The notes under the pieces were generated by a model. The model saw only the letters and a list, made by a program, of their open reading frames with translations, had not been told where the DNA came from and ran no database searches. DNA of 64,000 nt, taken from Sarcocystis neurona. Taxonomy: Eukaryota; Apicomplexa; Conoidasida; Eucoccidiorida; Sarcocystidae. The translations under genes and the position numbers were made by a program. Shown one piece after another: positions 37,401 to 49,800 of the stretch; within the stretch, counting starts at the first letter, position 1; each line of letters opens with the position of its first letter. The stretch is taken from NCBI GenBank assembly GCA_000727475.1, contig KL647319.1, positions 170,902-234,901 on the forward strand, read 5' to 3'.

Positions 37401-40400
37401 CACGGCCGGCGTGCTGCTGCTGCTTCTGCTGCACTTCTTGTGTTGCTGCTGCTGTTTCTGCTGCTGCTTTTGTGCTGCTGCTGCTTCTGCTGCTGTTACT
37501 GCTGCTGCATCTGCTGACTGCTGCTGCTGCTGCTTCTGCCGATTGCGGCTGCTTCTGCTGCTGCTGCTGCTGGTGCTTCTGCTGCACCTCTTGTGCTGCT
37601 GCTGCTGCACTTCTTGTGCTGCTGCTGCTGCTTCTGCTGGTTGCTGCTGCTTCTGCTGGTGCTGCTCTGCTTCTGCTGCACCTTATCTGCTGCTGCTGTT
37701 GCTGCTTCTGCTGCACCGCCTGTGCCTCTACTGCTGCTTCTGGTGCTGCGGCAGCTTCTGCTGCACCTGTGGTGCTGCTGCTGCTGCTTCTGGTGCTGCG
37801 GCTGCTTTTGCTGCACTTCTTGTGCTGCTGCTGCCGCTGCACTTCTGGTGCTACTGCTGCTTCTGCTGCACCTCCTGTGCCTCTACTGCTGCTTCTGCTG
37901 CACCTCCTGTGCTACTGCTGCTTCTGCTGCACTTCTTGTGCTGCTGCTCCTGCTTCTGCTGCTCCTCCTGCGCTGGTGGTGCAGCTTTTGGTGGTGCTGC
38001 TGCTTCTGCTGCATCTCTTGTGCTGCTGCTGCTGCTTCTGGTGCTGCGGCTGCTTCTGGTGCACCTCCTGTGCTGCTGCTGCACCTCCTGTGCTGCTGCT
38101 GCACCACTTGTGCTGCTTCTGCTGCACCTCTTATGCTGCTTCTGCTGGATCTGGTCCGCTGCTGGTGCGTCTCCTGCGGTGCCGCTGCTGCAATAGCTGC
38201 GACTTGACCTCGGTTTCTGCTGCTGCAGCTGCATCGGCTGTGCTGTTTTGCTGCGTTTGTGGCCGAGCAGGTTTATCGAGAGATACGTGAGGAGCCAGAG
38301 CAACGTCTTAGAAGCGCTCCACCACTCCTTCAATTTCTACTTCTACGCCGGGGAACATCGGCATGTGTGCTCGGGCTTCTATTTTTATCCGATTGCCTTG
38401 ATGCTGGCGCTTGTATTGCTGCCCGTACGTTTCCTCTCTACACCAGTGCCGTTCTCCGCAGGTGTCGATATACCGTGCATGCAGAAGAGGAGAAACACAG
38501 ACAGAAAGAGAAAGGAAGGAAGAGAAAGTTGCAGAAGAGTATCATGGACTGCAGCACTTTTTCTGAGGGGGAGACGTGTCTTTTTTGCTCTCCGCTTCTC
38601 TCCTTCCTTCCCGCGGGCTGCCCCTTCTGTGCGCGGTGACTGCTCTTCTGCTGCTGCGACCTGCAGCGGTTGCTGCTGCGCTGCTGTCGCTGCCCCTGCA
38701 GCCGCTGCTGCTGTGCTGCTGCCGCTCCTTCCTGTTCGTGCATGGCGGTGCTGCTGCCTGTCATGCTCCTGCTGCTGCTTCTCTTGCTACTGCCTGTAAC
38801 GCCGCTGCTGTTACTTCTACTGCTGTGCTGCTGCTGCTGCTCTTGCTGCTGCTGTCCGCGCTGCAATGCTTCTGCTGCCTCTGCTACTGCTGCCATCTGT
38901 TCTCTTGTTGCCGTGCTGCTGCTGCTGCCTGGTGTAAGGCTCCTGCTGCCTTCAGTGCTGCTGCCATCTGTTCTCTTGCTGCTGCGCTGCTGCTGCCTGG
39001 CGTAAGGCTCCTGCTGCCTTCACTGCTGCTGCCACCTGTTCGCTTGCTGCCGTGCTGCTGCAACTGCTGCTTGGTGTGAGGCTCGTGCTGCCTCTGCTGC
39101 TGCTACCACCTGTTCTACTGTTTCTGTGCTGCTGCTGCTGTCCGCTGTAATGCTCCTGCTGCCTCTGCCACTGCTGCTTTCGCTTCCTCTGCTGCTGCTT
39201 CTGTTGTTTCCTTGCTGCTGCTGCTACTTTGTTGCTGCTGGCCCCTGCATGTTGCTGCGCTCGCACCTCGAACTGTTGCTGTTTTTTTCGACTGCTGTTT
39301 TTTCCTGCTGTGCTGCTGCTGCTGCAGTGGATCACATCTCGGATAGTACGAGACGTGCGGGCGTTTTATTACGCGGCTGCAGCGCTGCTGTTGGCAATGC
39401 TCAGCAGTCTACCGTCGTATTTGTTGTGTACATCAGTAAGAGTACCTATGTTGCTGCTCTCTCTATAGATAAGTTCCTCCTTCACATATCTATCCACACG
39501 TGAAAATACATACACATACGTGTAGCTGCACACATATATACATACCTATACATATACATATATATATATATATGTAACTGCTGTCTCGATCTCTATCTGT
39601 CTCTCTTGCTTCTCCCACTTTCTCTCTATTGGTACACATATATATGTATGTGTGCCTCTTTACATATATATGTCTATGATTACGCACAGGGAGGAAAGAG
39701 AAGAAGACGGGAATTTGACTTCCCTCTCTTTCTTTGTCACTTCACAAAATGTCTACAGAAATGTTTATACCCATTTTCACCGACGTATATCAATACATAC
39801 ATCCCTGCAATATATATATGTGAGGCTGTAACAAATACATATATATAGAGAGAGATATTTGTGTATTTTATAGTCATTAATACATTTGTATATATTTGTT
39901 TGATATATATATAAGATAGGCACCTGCGTAGTTTGTGTGTATGAACGTGCTTGTGAGTATATATGTGTGCCACTTGTAAGTTGTTCTACACTTTTTCCAA
40001 GAGTGACGCTTCTCTCTCTCTTCCTCTCTCCATGTCTGCGGATATCATATTTTCAAGTCGTTCAAAAGAAGAAAATTTGTTTGTAGGTGAACGGATGAGT
40101 CTACACTATTTCTGTCTACCGAAATACATATGTATATGTGTATGTACACACATAAATATACACATACATATATATATTCGTGTATTTCCTCTACAATTCC
40201 GCACACCTCTACCCATCCATATATATATGTATATTTCTCTGCCATACAGAGGGGTCGGAAGACAGGGAGAGAGAGATACAGAGGCATCACAAAATACGCC
40301 AACAGGAGTGTGACTTATATATTCTTCTTCATGCCTATATCCACATTATATATACATACAAATGTATACGTATGTATAGAGGGTGTACTACTATCTCCGT

Positions 40401-43400
40401 GTATATATATATATATATATGCAGAGAGGTGAGAGTGTACTACTTCCTCCGTATATATATATATGTATATATATGGGGGTTAAATTTCTGCCTACATTTT
40501 CTATATATATATGTATATGTGTGTGCGACTATACTGTTATTGCCGTCCATATATATATATGTATGTTTAAAGACGTGTATCTATGTATCTGTCTATCTGT
40601 CTATGTATTTATACACATAGATGTATATGTGTTGGATTTTACTGCCATAAACGTATGTACATGTATATACGTATAGGTGTATATAGACGTATATGCGCAT
40701 CCATCTGGCCATAGATGTATATATATGGGGAAGTCTATTTCTGCCTATTTGTTCAGATGTTTCTCTTTCTCTCTCTGTTTTTTTTCTTGGAGACTCATGC
40801 AACAACGTGCCCTTGCACACGCGAAGCCACACTGCAGCGGACGACGAAGAAGAGAAGAATTTGCTTCAGTAGAGAACCGCAAACAGAACTTCCTTTCTAG
40901 TTGGGTTTGCGTCTGCGACGTCCGGCCCGTTGCAGATGCAGAAGGGAAGAAGAGGAACGTCAGCGTGCGGATGTAGGAAGAAAAGGATGAAGGGGACTTC
41001 TGCTTTGCCCGTGGATCTCGTAGTGAAGAGAAGTTGTTTCTTCTCGCGATTTGCTTGTGGTAGTGGACGCTCGTGCTGAACTTTGGAAGAAATATGTATC
41101 TGCTGCTTCTTTTGTTGCGTGCAGCACGGCTTCAACCACCTGGTGTTCGGCGACGCCTACGCGCTGCTGCCGCGTTGCACTTCCTACGACCCTGCGGACT
41201 TCCCCATCTACGCTCAGGTGGGGCAAAGACGCAGAATGCTTGCAGGCTTCTCCTTCTTTTCTTTGCTGTCTTTCGTCCCCTCTGTCTCTCTCTGTCTTTC
41301 TTCTGTCTTCTGGCTGTGTGTCTGGGAGAGCGACGGTGTTGCTGCTGCTGCTGCTGCGCACTCGCGATGGGGCACAGAGACAGTAGCTCTGAGCGGAACA
41401 GCCACAGATACGAAGAAGGGAGGGGAAAGAACAGAGAAGGGGAGAAGGGGGGGAAAGGAAGAGAAAGAGAGGGAGACAGGGAGACAGGGAGGGAGAGACA
41501 GAGACGGGGAAGGGAGAGGAAGAGAGGGAGACACGGGAAGAAAGAGGAAGACAGGGAGACAGAGACAGGAGGAAAGAGAGGAAGAGAGAGAGACAGAGAC
41601 ACGAGAAGAGACAGGAAGAGAGGGAGACAGGGCAAGAGAGACAGAGACAGGGCAAGAGAGACGGAGACGGGGAAAAGAGGGGAAGAGAGGGAGACAGAGA
41701 ACGAGGGGAGAGACAGAGACAGGGGTAAAGAGAGGATGAGGGGGAGGCAGGGAGACAGGGAGGGGAAGACAGGGAGACGGAAACAGGGGACTGGGGAGGA
41801 ACGGAGGGAGACAGGGAGGGAGAGACAGAGACAGGGGAAAAGAGGGGAAGAGAGTGAGACAGAGACGGGGAAGAGGGAGGAGGACAGGGAGACAGGGGAA
41901 GAGGGGAGAGACAGAGACAGGGGAAAAGAGAGGAAGAGGGGAGACGGGGGAAAAGACGGGGAGAGAGAGAGACAGAGCAGGGGGAAAGAGAGGGAGACAG
42001 GGAGACAGGGCAAGAGAGGCAGAGACAGGGGAACGGAGAGGAAAACAGGGAGACGGAGCCAGGAAGGAGAGCCAGAGACAAGGGAAGAGAGAAGAAGGGA
42101 TAGAGACGGAGACAGAGAAAGGGAGACAGAGACGGGGAATAGACAGGAAGACTGAGAGACAGATACAGGGGAGCAGAGACGGAGACAGGGAAAAAGAGGG
42201 GAAGAGAGGGAGACGGAGGAAAAGGGGGAAAGAGAGGAGGAGAGGGACACAGAGAAAAAGGGGAGAAACAGAGACAGGGGAAAAGACGGGAAGAGAGGGA
42301 GACAGGGAAGGAGAGACGGAGACGGGGGCAAAGAGAGGAGGAAGGGGAGACGGGGGAACAGAGAGGAAGACACAGGGAGACAGGGAAAGAGGGAGGAAGA
42401 TAGAGACAGGGGAAGAGAGACGGAGACAGGGGAAGAGGGAGGAAGATAGAGCCAGGGGAAGAGAGACGGAGACAGGGAAAGAGCGGAAGGAAGGGAGACA
42501 GGGAGACAGGGGAAGAGGGGGAGACAGAGACAGGGGAAGAGAGACGGAGACAGCAGGAGACATATAGAAAGATAGGAAGAGAATGAGAGAAGGACATAGA
42601 GAGAGAGAGAGACAGAAAGAAAGAGACAGAGGAGACAGAGAAGTGACGTGCGGAAAGAAAAGAGGCGGGGGCCCAGGTGGGTGATTTGGCGGTGCGAGTG
42701 TTGCATGCGTGTTTGCATGCACAGGGGGAAATAGGCGAAGATTTTTCTTTTGGTGTGACTTTGCATGCAGCAGCTTCGTTCTTTCTGCACTTAACATCTC
42801 TGCGTCTCTCTATAGGCAATCATTCACAGCAGAAAGATGTCCCAAGTGCCAGTCTCCATACATTTCCTCCTCATACGGTTCAGCATAGATTTCTACATAT
42901 ATGCGTCTATTAAATCTTCAACATATACACAAGCTTACAACTATAGAGTGCAACAATATATATATTACCCATCCATACAGATATACGGAAGCGCACACAT
43001 GCACGAAAGGAGCTCGACGATACACGCCAACATCTGCCCAGACATGTCTCCACAGCTGCGCAGCTAAAACAAAAACAAAAACTACACATGTATATGTGTA
43101 TATTTGTTTCTCTCTCTCTCTCTCTGTCTGTCTACTTAATATTTACTACATATAGCCGCTTGTATAGACCTGCAGCTGTCTTTCTATATCAATACATATA
43201 CATATAGACATACAGATATATATATGTATATCTATATGGATGGGTAATATATATATTGTTGCACTCTATAGTTATAAGCTTGTGTATATGTTGAAGATTT
43301 AATAGACGCATATATGTAGAAATCCATGCTGACCCGTATGAATCTCTCTGCACATATATATATATATATGTATGTAGGTGGGTACCTCTTTCTGTCGGAG

Positions 43401-44188
43401 ATTTATAGAGATGAACATTAGTGTATATACAGAAAATGATATATATATATATATTTGTATGGGTAGCTGTTTCTTTGACTTTATTTATAGATACGAGCAT
43501 TTCTATACGTAGAGAATATGATATACGCATATATATTTGTATGTGTGGGTAGCTGTTTCCTTGAGTCTTCCACAAATACGAACACTTTGTATACAAAGAA
43601 AACAACATATATATAATATGTGAATAGTAGTCTCTCGGAGTATTTTATATATACACGATCACTTATATACGTGGGTACCTGTCTTTCTGAATAATGTGTA
43701 TACGAGCATTTAAGTATATGCAGAAAATAATATATATATATATATGTATGTATGTATGCGTACGTATACACACATGTATCTCTACTTTCTCTGAGCAGTT
43801 TGAAGGGACGCGCATTTGTTTATATACAGAAATTAGCGTATATACGTGTGTGCATGGGTAACTAGTTCCTTGTGTCTTTTATCGATAGGACTGTCGTGCA
43901 AGCACAGCAAGTTACAGATGTTTGTATATATGTGAGGACATGTAGAAATTGGCAGTTGATAAAAAAAGTGGATATACGAAGAAGAAGGCGACACGGAAGG
44001 TGCTCGGGTGACTCGCATGCTTTGCTTCTCTTATATGCAGGCACTTTTGTTAGTATCTTCCCGCACACATACAAATGTAGTGTACAAACATGGAAATTTC
44101 CGGGGACATACATACATAAATGTATCTTTGTGATTATGACCGTACACTCATATATATATGTATGGGTGTACATATATCCGTGGAAGTT

Positions 44189-44225
<37 letters not shown>

Positions 44226-46865
44226 ATGTATATGGGTGCAAGAGCATGACCGTACATCGATGTGTATATATATACATATATATGAATGTACGTACGTACG
44301 TGGAAATCTTTGGGGATATATATGTATATATATATATTTATGGGGGTGTATGTACACACACCTGTATATGCATACGTGTATGTATATGAGTGAAAATGGG
44401 TTGGTGTGCATGTAGTAGGGGATGACTTCCACGCCATCACCTCCCTGTGTGAGAAAGGAAGTAACTGAACAAAGAAAGTCCTCCATATGAACATCCACAT
44501 GAAAGAAAGGATAGGCGAATATACGTGTGAGTAAATGTGTGTTCAAAGCTGCTCTCTACCGTCGCTGCCTCTCTCTATGTACGTATTTTCCCGAACATAT
44601 ACACATATGTGTATATGCAAGATCGAGGTCTGCTAGTTGCACGCATGGCAGCAGAAACAGACAAGACGGTTTCACATGATTTCCTAAGAAGAGTCGGCCC
44701 TTTTCTGACGGAGTGCCTTGCCACAAATTCTCCCTTTTATCCTGACAACTGCTGAAATGAAAAAAGGTTTCTCTCTCTCTCTCTTCCGGGAAGCAGCTGC
44801 TGCAGCAACTGCTGCTGCTCCTGTTCCATCGACTCAGCGCATCCCGCAGCGCACGCCTGCCTCATTTCCTGGCGCCTCTCGTTCGCGCTGCTGCTGTTTC
44901 TTTCGAAGGGAAAAGAAGAAGAAGCGTAACAGGCTCTGCCGGTTGTTACTCTCCTCCTGCTGCTCTTTACTGCTGCTGCCAGTTCGACTGCGTGTATCCT
45001 CCTGCCTACGCTTCTCCATACTTTTTTGCTTCTTCCCTCTCTGCACAGCGCCCACTTCTTCAGCGATTCCCTCTCTCTCATCCGCACCTCTTCTTCCCTC
45101 CTGCTGCTGTCGCTGCTGTTGTTCCTGCCACTGCTACTGGTGTTGCTACTGCTGTTGCTGTTGCTGCTGTTCCCACCGGCGCTCTTGCTGCTGTTCCCAC
45201 CGCCACTCTTGCTGCTGTTCCCACCGCTGCTGTTGCTGCTCTTCCCACCACTGCTGTTGCTGCTCTTCCCACTGCCGCTGTTGCTGCTGTTCCCACCGCT
45301 GCTGTTGCTCCTGTTCCCACTGCTGCTGTTGCTCCTGTTCCCATCGCTGCTGTTGCTCCTGTTCCCACCGCTGCTGTTGCTGCTGTTCCCACCGCTGGTG
45401 TTGCTGCTGTTCCCACCCCTTCCGTTGCTGCTGTTCCCGGTGCTGCTGCAGTTGCTGCTGCTGCTGTTGTGGGTGTTCCTGTGCTGTGTACAGAAGGCAA
45501 GTGTATGGCTGCAAGTGATGACCGGCTGCTACGCGGTCGTTGCTGCTCTTCTCTACCGCGTCGCATTACATGTGAAGCGTCAGGCGGCGGCTGGAAAAGA
45601 AGTTTTGTCGCCTGAGCTGCCTCTTCCCCAGCAGCAAGAGCAGCAGTCTAAGCAGGGAGAGCAGGAGCAGGCGGAGCAGAGAGCGACGAAGCAGCAACAG
45701 CAACAGCCACAGATCGAAGAGAAGGAGGACTGGGGGACAAAGAAGCAGCAGCAACAGCAGCAGCAACGCTGGCAGCTGGCGTTAGAAAAATATGAAGGAG
45801 GAGACGCAGGCCGCTTGTGGGGTACGCGCAGCGTAGCGCTATCCCCGCAGCAGCGTGCGCACAAAGAGGAACTGGAGTACATAGAGGAAGTGCTTCTGGC
45901 TGCTGCTGCGGCAGAAGAAAAGGAGAAGAACGAAAAGAAGAAAAGACAGAGCGCTCGGCAGCAGGCCACACCTCAGCAGGACCACCAGCCCGAGGCGGAG
46001 AGTGAACAGCAGCAGCGACAGCAGGAGCGGCAGCAGGAGGAGGAGGAGAAGACACGCGGAGAAGAAACAGCAGCGCTGCGCGGTCGAGGCAGTCGACAGA
46101 CGAGCAGAAGCAGCAACAGCAGAAGGAGGCAAGACGGAGAAGGACTCGCTGCTCCTCGTTCTGCTGCTGCTGCTTCTTGTCGGTCAGATGAAGAAACAGC
46201 AGCAACGCCGTCGCCTTCCGACGAAGAAGAAGAGAAAAGAGAGGAAGGGAAGAAAGAAGGGAAGGGGAGAAAAGAAGAGAAAGAGGAGAATGTAGACGAG
46301 GTGTGGGTGCCTCCTGAAGCACCTCCCCCGCTGTGGATAATTCTCCGGTCGTTCTGCGTCAGACTTCTCGCCGCGTGGCTTGTTGTTGTCACTATGGTCA
46401 GAAGAAAAATTTAAATTTCTCACATTTTCTATATACATATACATATATATATCCATATTTGTATATATTTCTCTCTCTATATACATATATATAAATATAT
46501 ACGTATATCCATCTGTGTATCTTTCTCTCTCTCTGTACATATATATATGTATGCATATTTATATGTGTATATCCATGTGTTTACCTCAGTCTCTTTTTGT
46601 CTCTGCCCCATTTCCTTTTTATCTCTCTACACTCGTGCGACTTAATAAATCTGCATCCTTATATTTACCTGTATACGCGTAGCTCTCTGTCTATCTTCTT
46701 CCCTATGTATATTTGTATGTATACGTATACATATATTTACCTACACAAATTATATGTGAATATTCACCTGTCTGCGCTTGTCTTTCTTTCTTTTCTCCAT
46801 CTCTCTCTCTCCATACATATGTATACACGTGTGCGTGTAAATACATAAACGTTTTCACATACGTG

Positions 46866-46897
<32 letters not shown>

Positions 46898-49800
46898 GGT
46901 GTATCCATCCACCTGTTTACTCTCTCTTTGAATTTACATATATGTATATATAAGCGTGAAGGTACGCACATAGATATATATATATGTATTTGTGTATGCG
47001 TATTCATTTGTGTTCCTTTCTCTGTTTCCATTTCTCTCTCTCTATGTGCTTGTAAATACATATAAATCTTCATATATATATATATGTATATATACAGGCG
47101 CACACATATGTGGACCCCTCTCTCCCTCTCTCTCTATATATATATGTATATATAAACTTGCAGATACATATACACATTCATATATATATATATACAGATA
47201 CCGGTATGCCTGCCTATCTCTCTCTACATATGTGTAAACTCATGTACACCTTTATATAGATATGTATATGTATTTTGAGCTGACGCCTTCTCCCACGACA
47301 TGTGTATTTATATGTTCATGTGGGTATATATGAATCTTCACCTACGTGTATAAGTATATATATATATATATGCAAATATCCGTGTGTCTACCTCTCTTTT
47401 CCTCTCTCTGTCTTTTTCCATATATATGTATGCATCTATTTCTCTTTTTTTTCTCTCCACATATATATCTCCATATTTGTATGTATATGTTTGTATACTT
47501 TTTGTGTTGGGTTACCAGGTGCCGACGCGTCGCTGCTTCCTGGCCATTGCATGTCTGCACCCGCTATTCTGTTTTCCCCTCCCTATATCCGAGAAGTTTA
47601 AGGAAGAAGCTCGACAGCAAACTCTCTCTCTCTATCTCTGTCCCCGTTTTCTCTCTGTTTTTTCTTTTCCCTCTCTCTGTCGCGCGCGCGCACTTAACTT
47701 TTTCTCTTCCTCACTCTGTAGGTACATGACACTGCGACTTTCTTCCCCTTCCTCTTCCTCATCTTCCCCTCCCTCTTCTTCTTCCTCCACTTCTTATTCC
47801 TCGTCTTCTTCCTCTTCTTCTTTTATTTCTTTCCTTTTCTTGTTTCTTCCTCTTCGCTTCCCTCCATCCTGTCTCCCATATCTTTCTGTGCCTGATAATA
47901 TATATCTTTCCCTACCCACATCCATATACTAGCAGCTGGATCTTATACGTATATATATATATATATATGCATGTGTTCAACTTGTATACATATATATGTG
48001 TAGATCTAGCTGTCTTTTTTTGTTATGTACAATATATATATATATATATATATAGCTCTCCTTATCTGTCTTACTGTAATACACACATGTATGTATATTA
48101 TGTGCGAGGTGGGGTAGACGTATGGAGGGTAGGACAGGTGTGGGTATCTCTTTCTCGCGTCCTTCCCTTTTTTAGAGTAGTTTCTGTGCCTGTCTGCTTC
48201 ATAGAAGAATAGACAAGAAGAATATTTAAATATCCATTTTGTATGAACACACACCTGCATATACCTAGTTCGCTTTCTCTTTTTTCTCCTACATATGCTT
48301 CTGTGGATACTTGTGTCTGTGTGAAGAAAACAACGCATGTGTCTGTGTGCCTGTGTACTTCTAGGCGTGTCTCGCTCTGTAACTTTGTCCATTTGTCTAC
48401 ACGTGAAAATCTTCCTAATTTCTTCTTGAATAAGACAGAAGTGCTGGTGCCCTTCTGCTGATTTGTTGGCGACAATAGGTGGGCGATAATAAGTCGGCAC
48501 TCCTCCTGCTGTTGAACTGCTTGTTCTCTTTCTTTCTTCTCTCTGCGTGTGCTGCTGTTGCTGCTGTGAATTTGCGTAGCTGTTCAACTGGAGCCAAGGC
48601 GCCTTTCTCGCGCTGTTGCTGCTGGTGCCCGCGTGGCTGCTGCTGCCGCTGCGTTACCGCCCTGCTGCGGACCCTCTGCTTCTTCTTCCCTCTCCCCCTT
48701 CTCCTGCAGCAGCAGCAGGCCCGGGCTGCCCCAGCAGCAGCAGCAGAGAAAAAGAGCAGCAGGCAGAGGAGGACGACAGAAGAACAGGCAGCAGCAGCAG
48801 GTACGACAGCGACGAAGAAGACAAGGCGACGCATCGGCGCGGCGGACCCGAGGAAAATACGCAGGCGGCAGCAGCAGCAGGAAAGCCGTGGAGCCGCAGC
48901 AGCAGCCGAAACGTACTGCTACGGCTGCTGCTTTTCTACAAGTCCTCCCAGGGCCGAGAGGAGCCTGGTGAAGCCTTGCTGCTGCAGCAGCTGCGGAGGG
49001 AGACGCGAAGAAGAAGAGCTGCCTGCACATGCCGAAAATTGCTTTTTTTCTCCTTTTTTCTTCTGTTGCATCTCTTCCTCTTTGATAATTTCCACACTCG
49101 GGTACGTGCGGGGACTTCTCCGTAGTGTGTCTCTCTCTGTGTTCCTGTTCTTGTCTTCCATTGTCCTTCCAGTGCGTCTGTGTCTCTCTATCTGCCTCTC
49201 TCTATCTGCCTTTCTGTCTTTGTGTCCCCGTGTCTCTCGGTCTCACTTGAATGGTTCTTCGTCTTCCCGGGTCTCTGTGTCGTTCTGTATTTCTCTGACT
49301 GTCTCCGTCTCCTTCTCTCTGTCTCTCCTTCTCTCTGTCTCTCCTTCTCTCTGTGTCTCCTCCTCTCTGTGTCTCCTCCTCTCTGTGTCTCCTCCTCTCT
49401 GTGTCTCCTTCTCGCTGTGTCTCCTTCTCTCTGTGTCTCCTTCTGTCTGTGTCTCCTTCTCGCTGTGTCTGTCTGTATCTGTCTCCCACTCTGTGTCTGC
49501 AACCAAGCAGCCGCTCTCTGTTCAGGTGTTATCCCATCGAATACATCTGACGGATTTCTTTTCATAACGCCGTCCTGCTGGTCTTCTTCACGTCCTTTTC
49601 ACCGGCTGTCATGCTGCTGCCTCTGCTGCTGCTGCTTCCTCTCCTCTCCCTCCTCGTTACGTCCTTTTCTCTACTGCAGCTGCTGCTCCCTTTTTCTCGC
49701 TGCTGCTTCTTCTTCTCTTCGTTCCCACTTTGTCTCCTTCCCTGCTGGGCAACTGCTGTTGAGTTTTTGTTGTCCACGCTGCTTCTTCTCTTCCCTCTCT

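Noticed and set aside
40960..42819. 619-codon minus-strand frame and its plus-strand rivals
   Set aside because: A purine minisatellite free of stops on both strands produces long frames in several phases. No domain or splice context supports them.
47519..47600. Possible GAA1 exon VPTRRCFLAIACLHPLF after a ttaccag acceptor
   Set aside because: Exon 6 joins exon 7 directly in phase and the family alignment is continuous without it. No phase-0 donor with good consensus follows.
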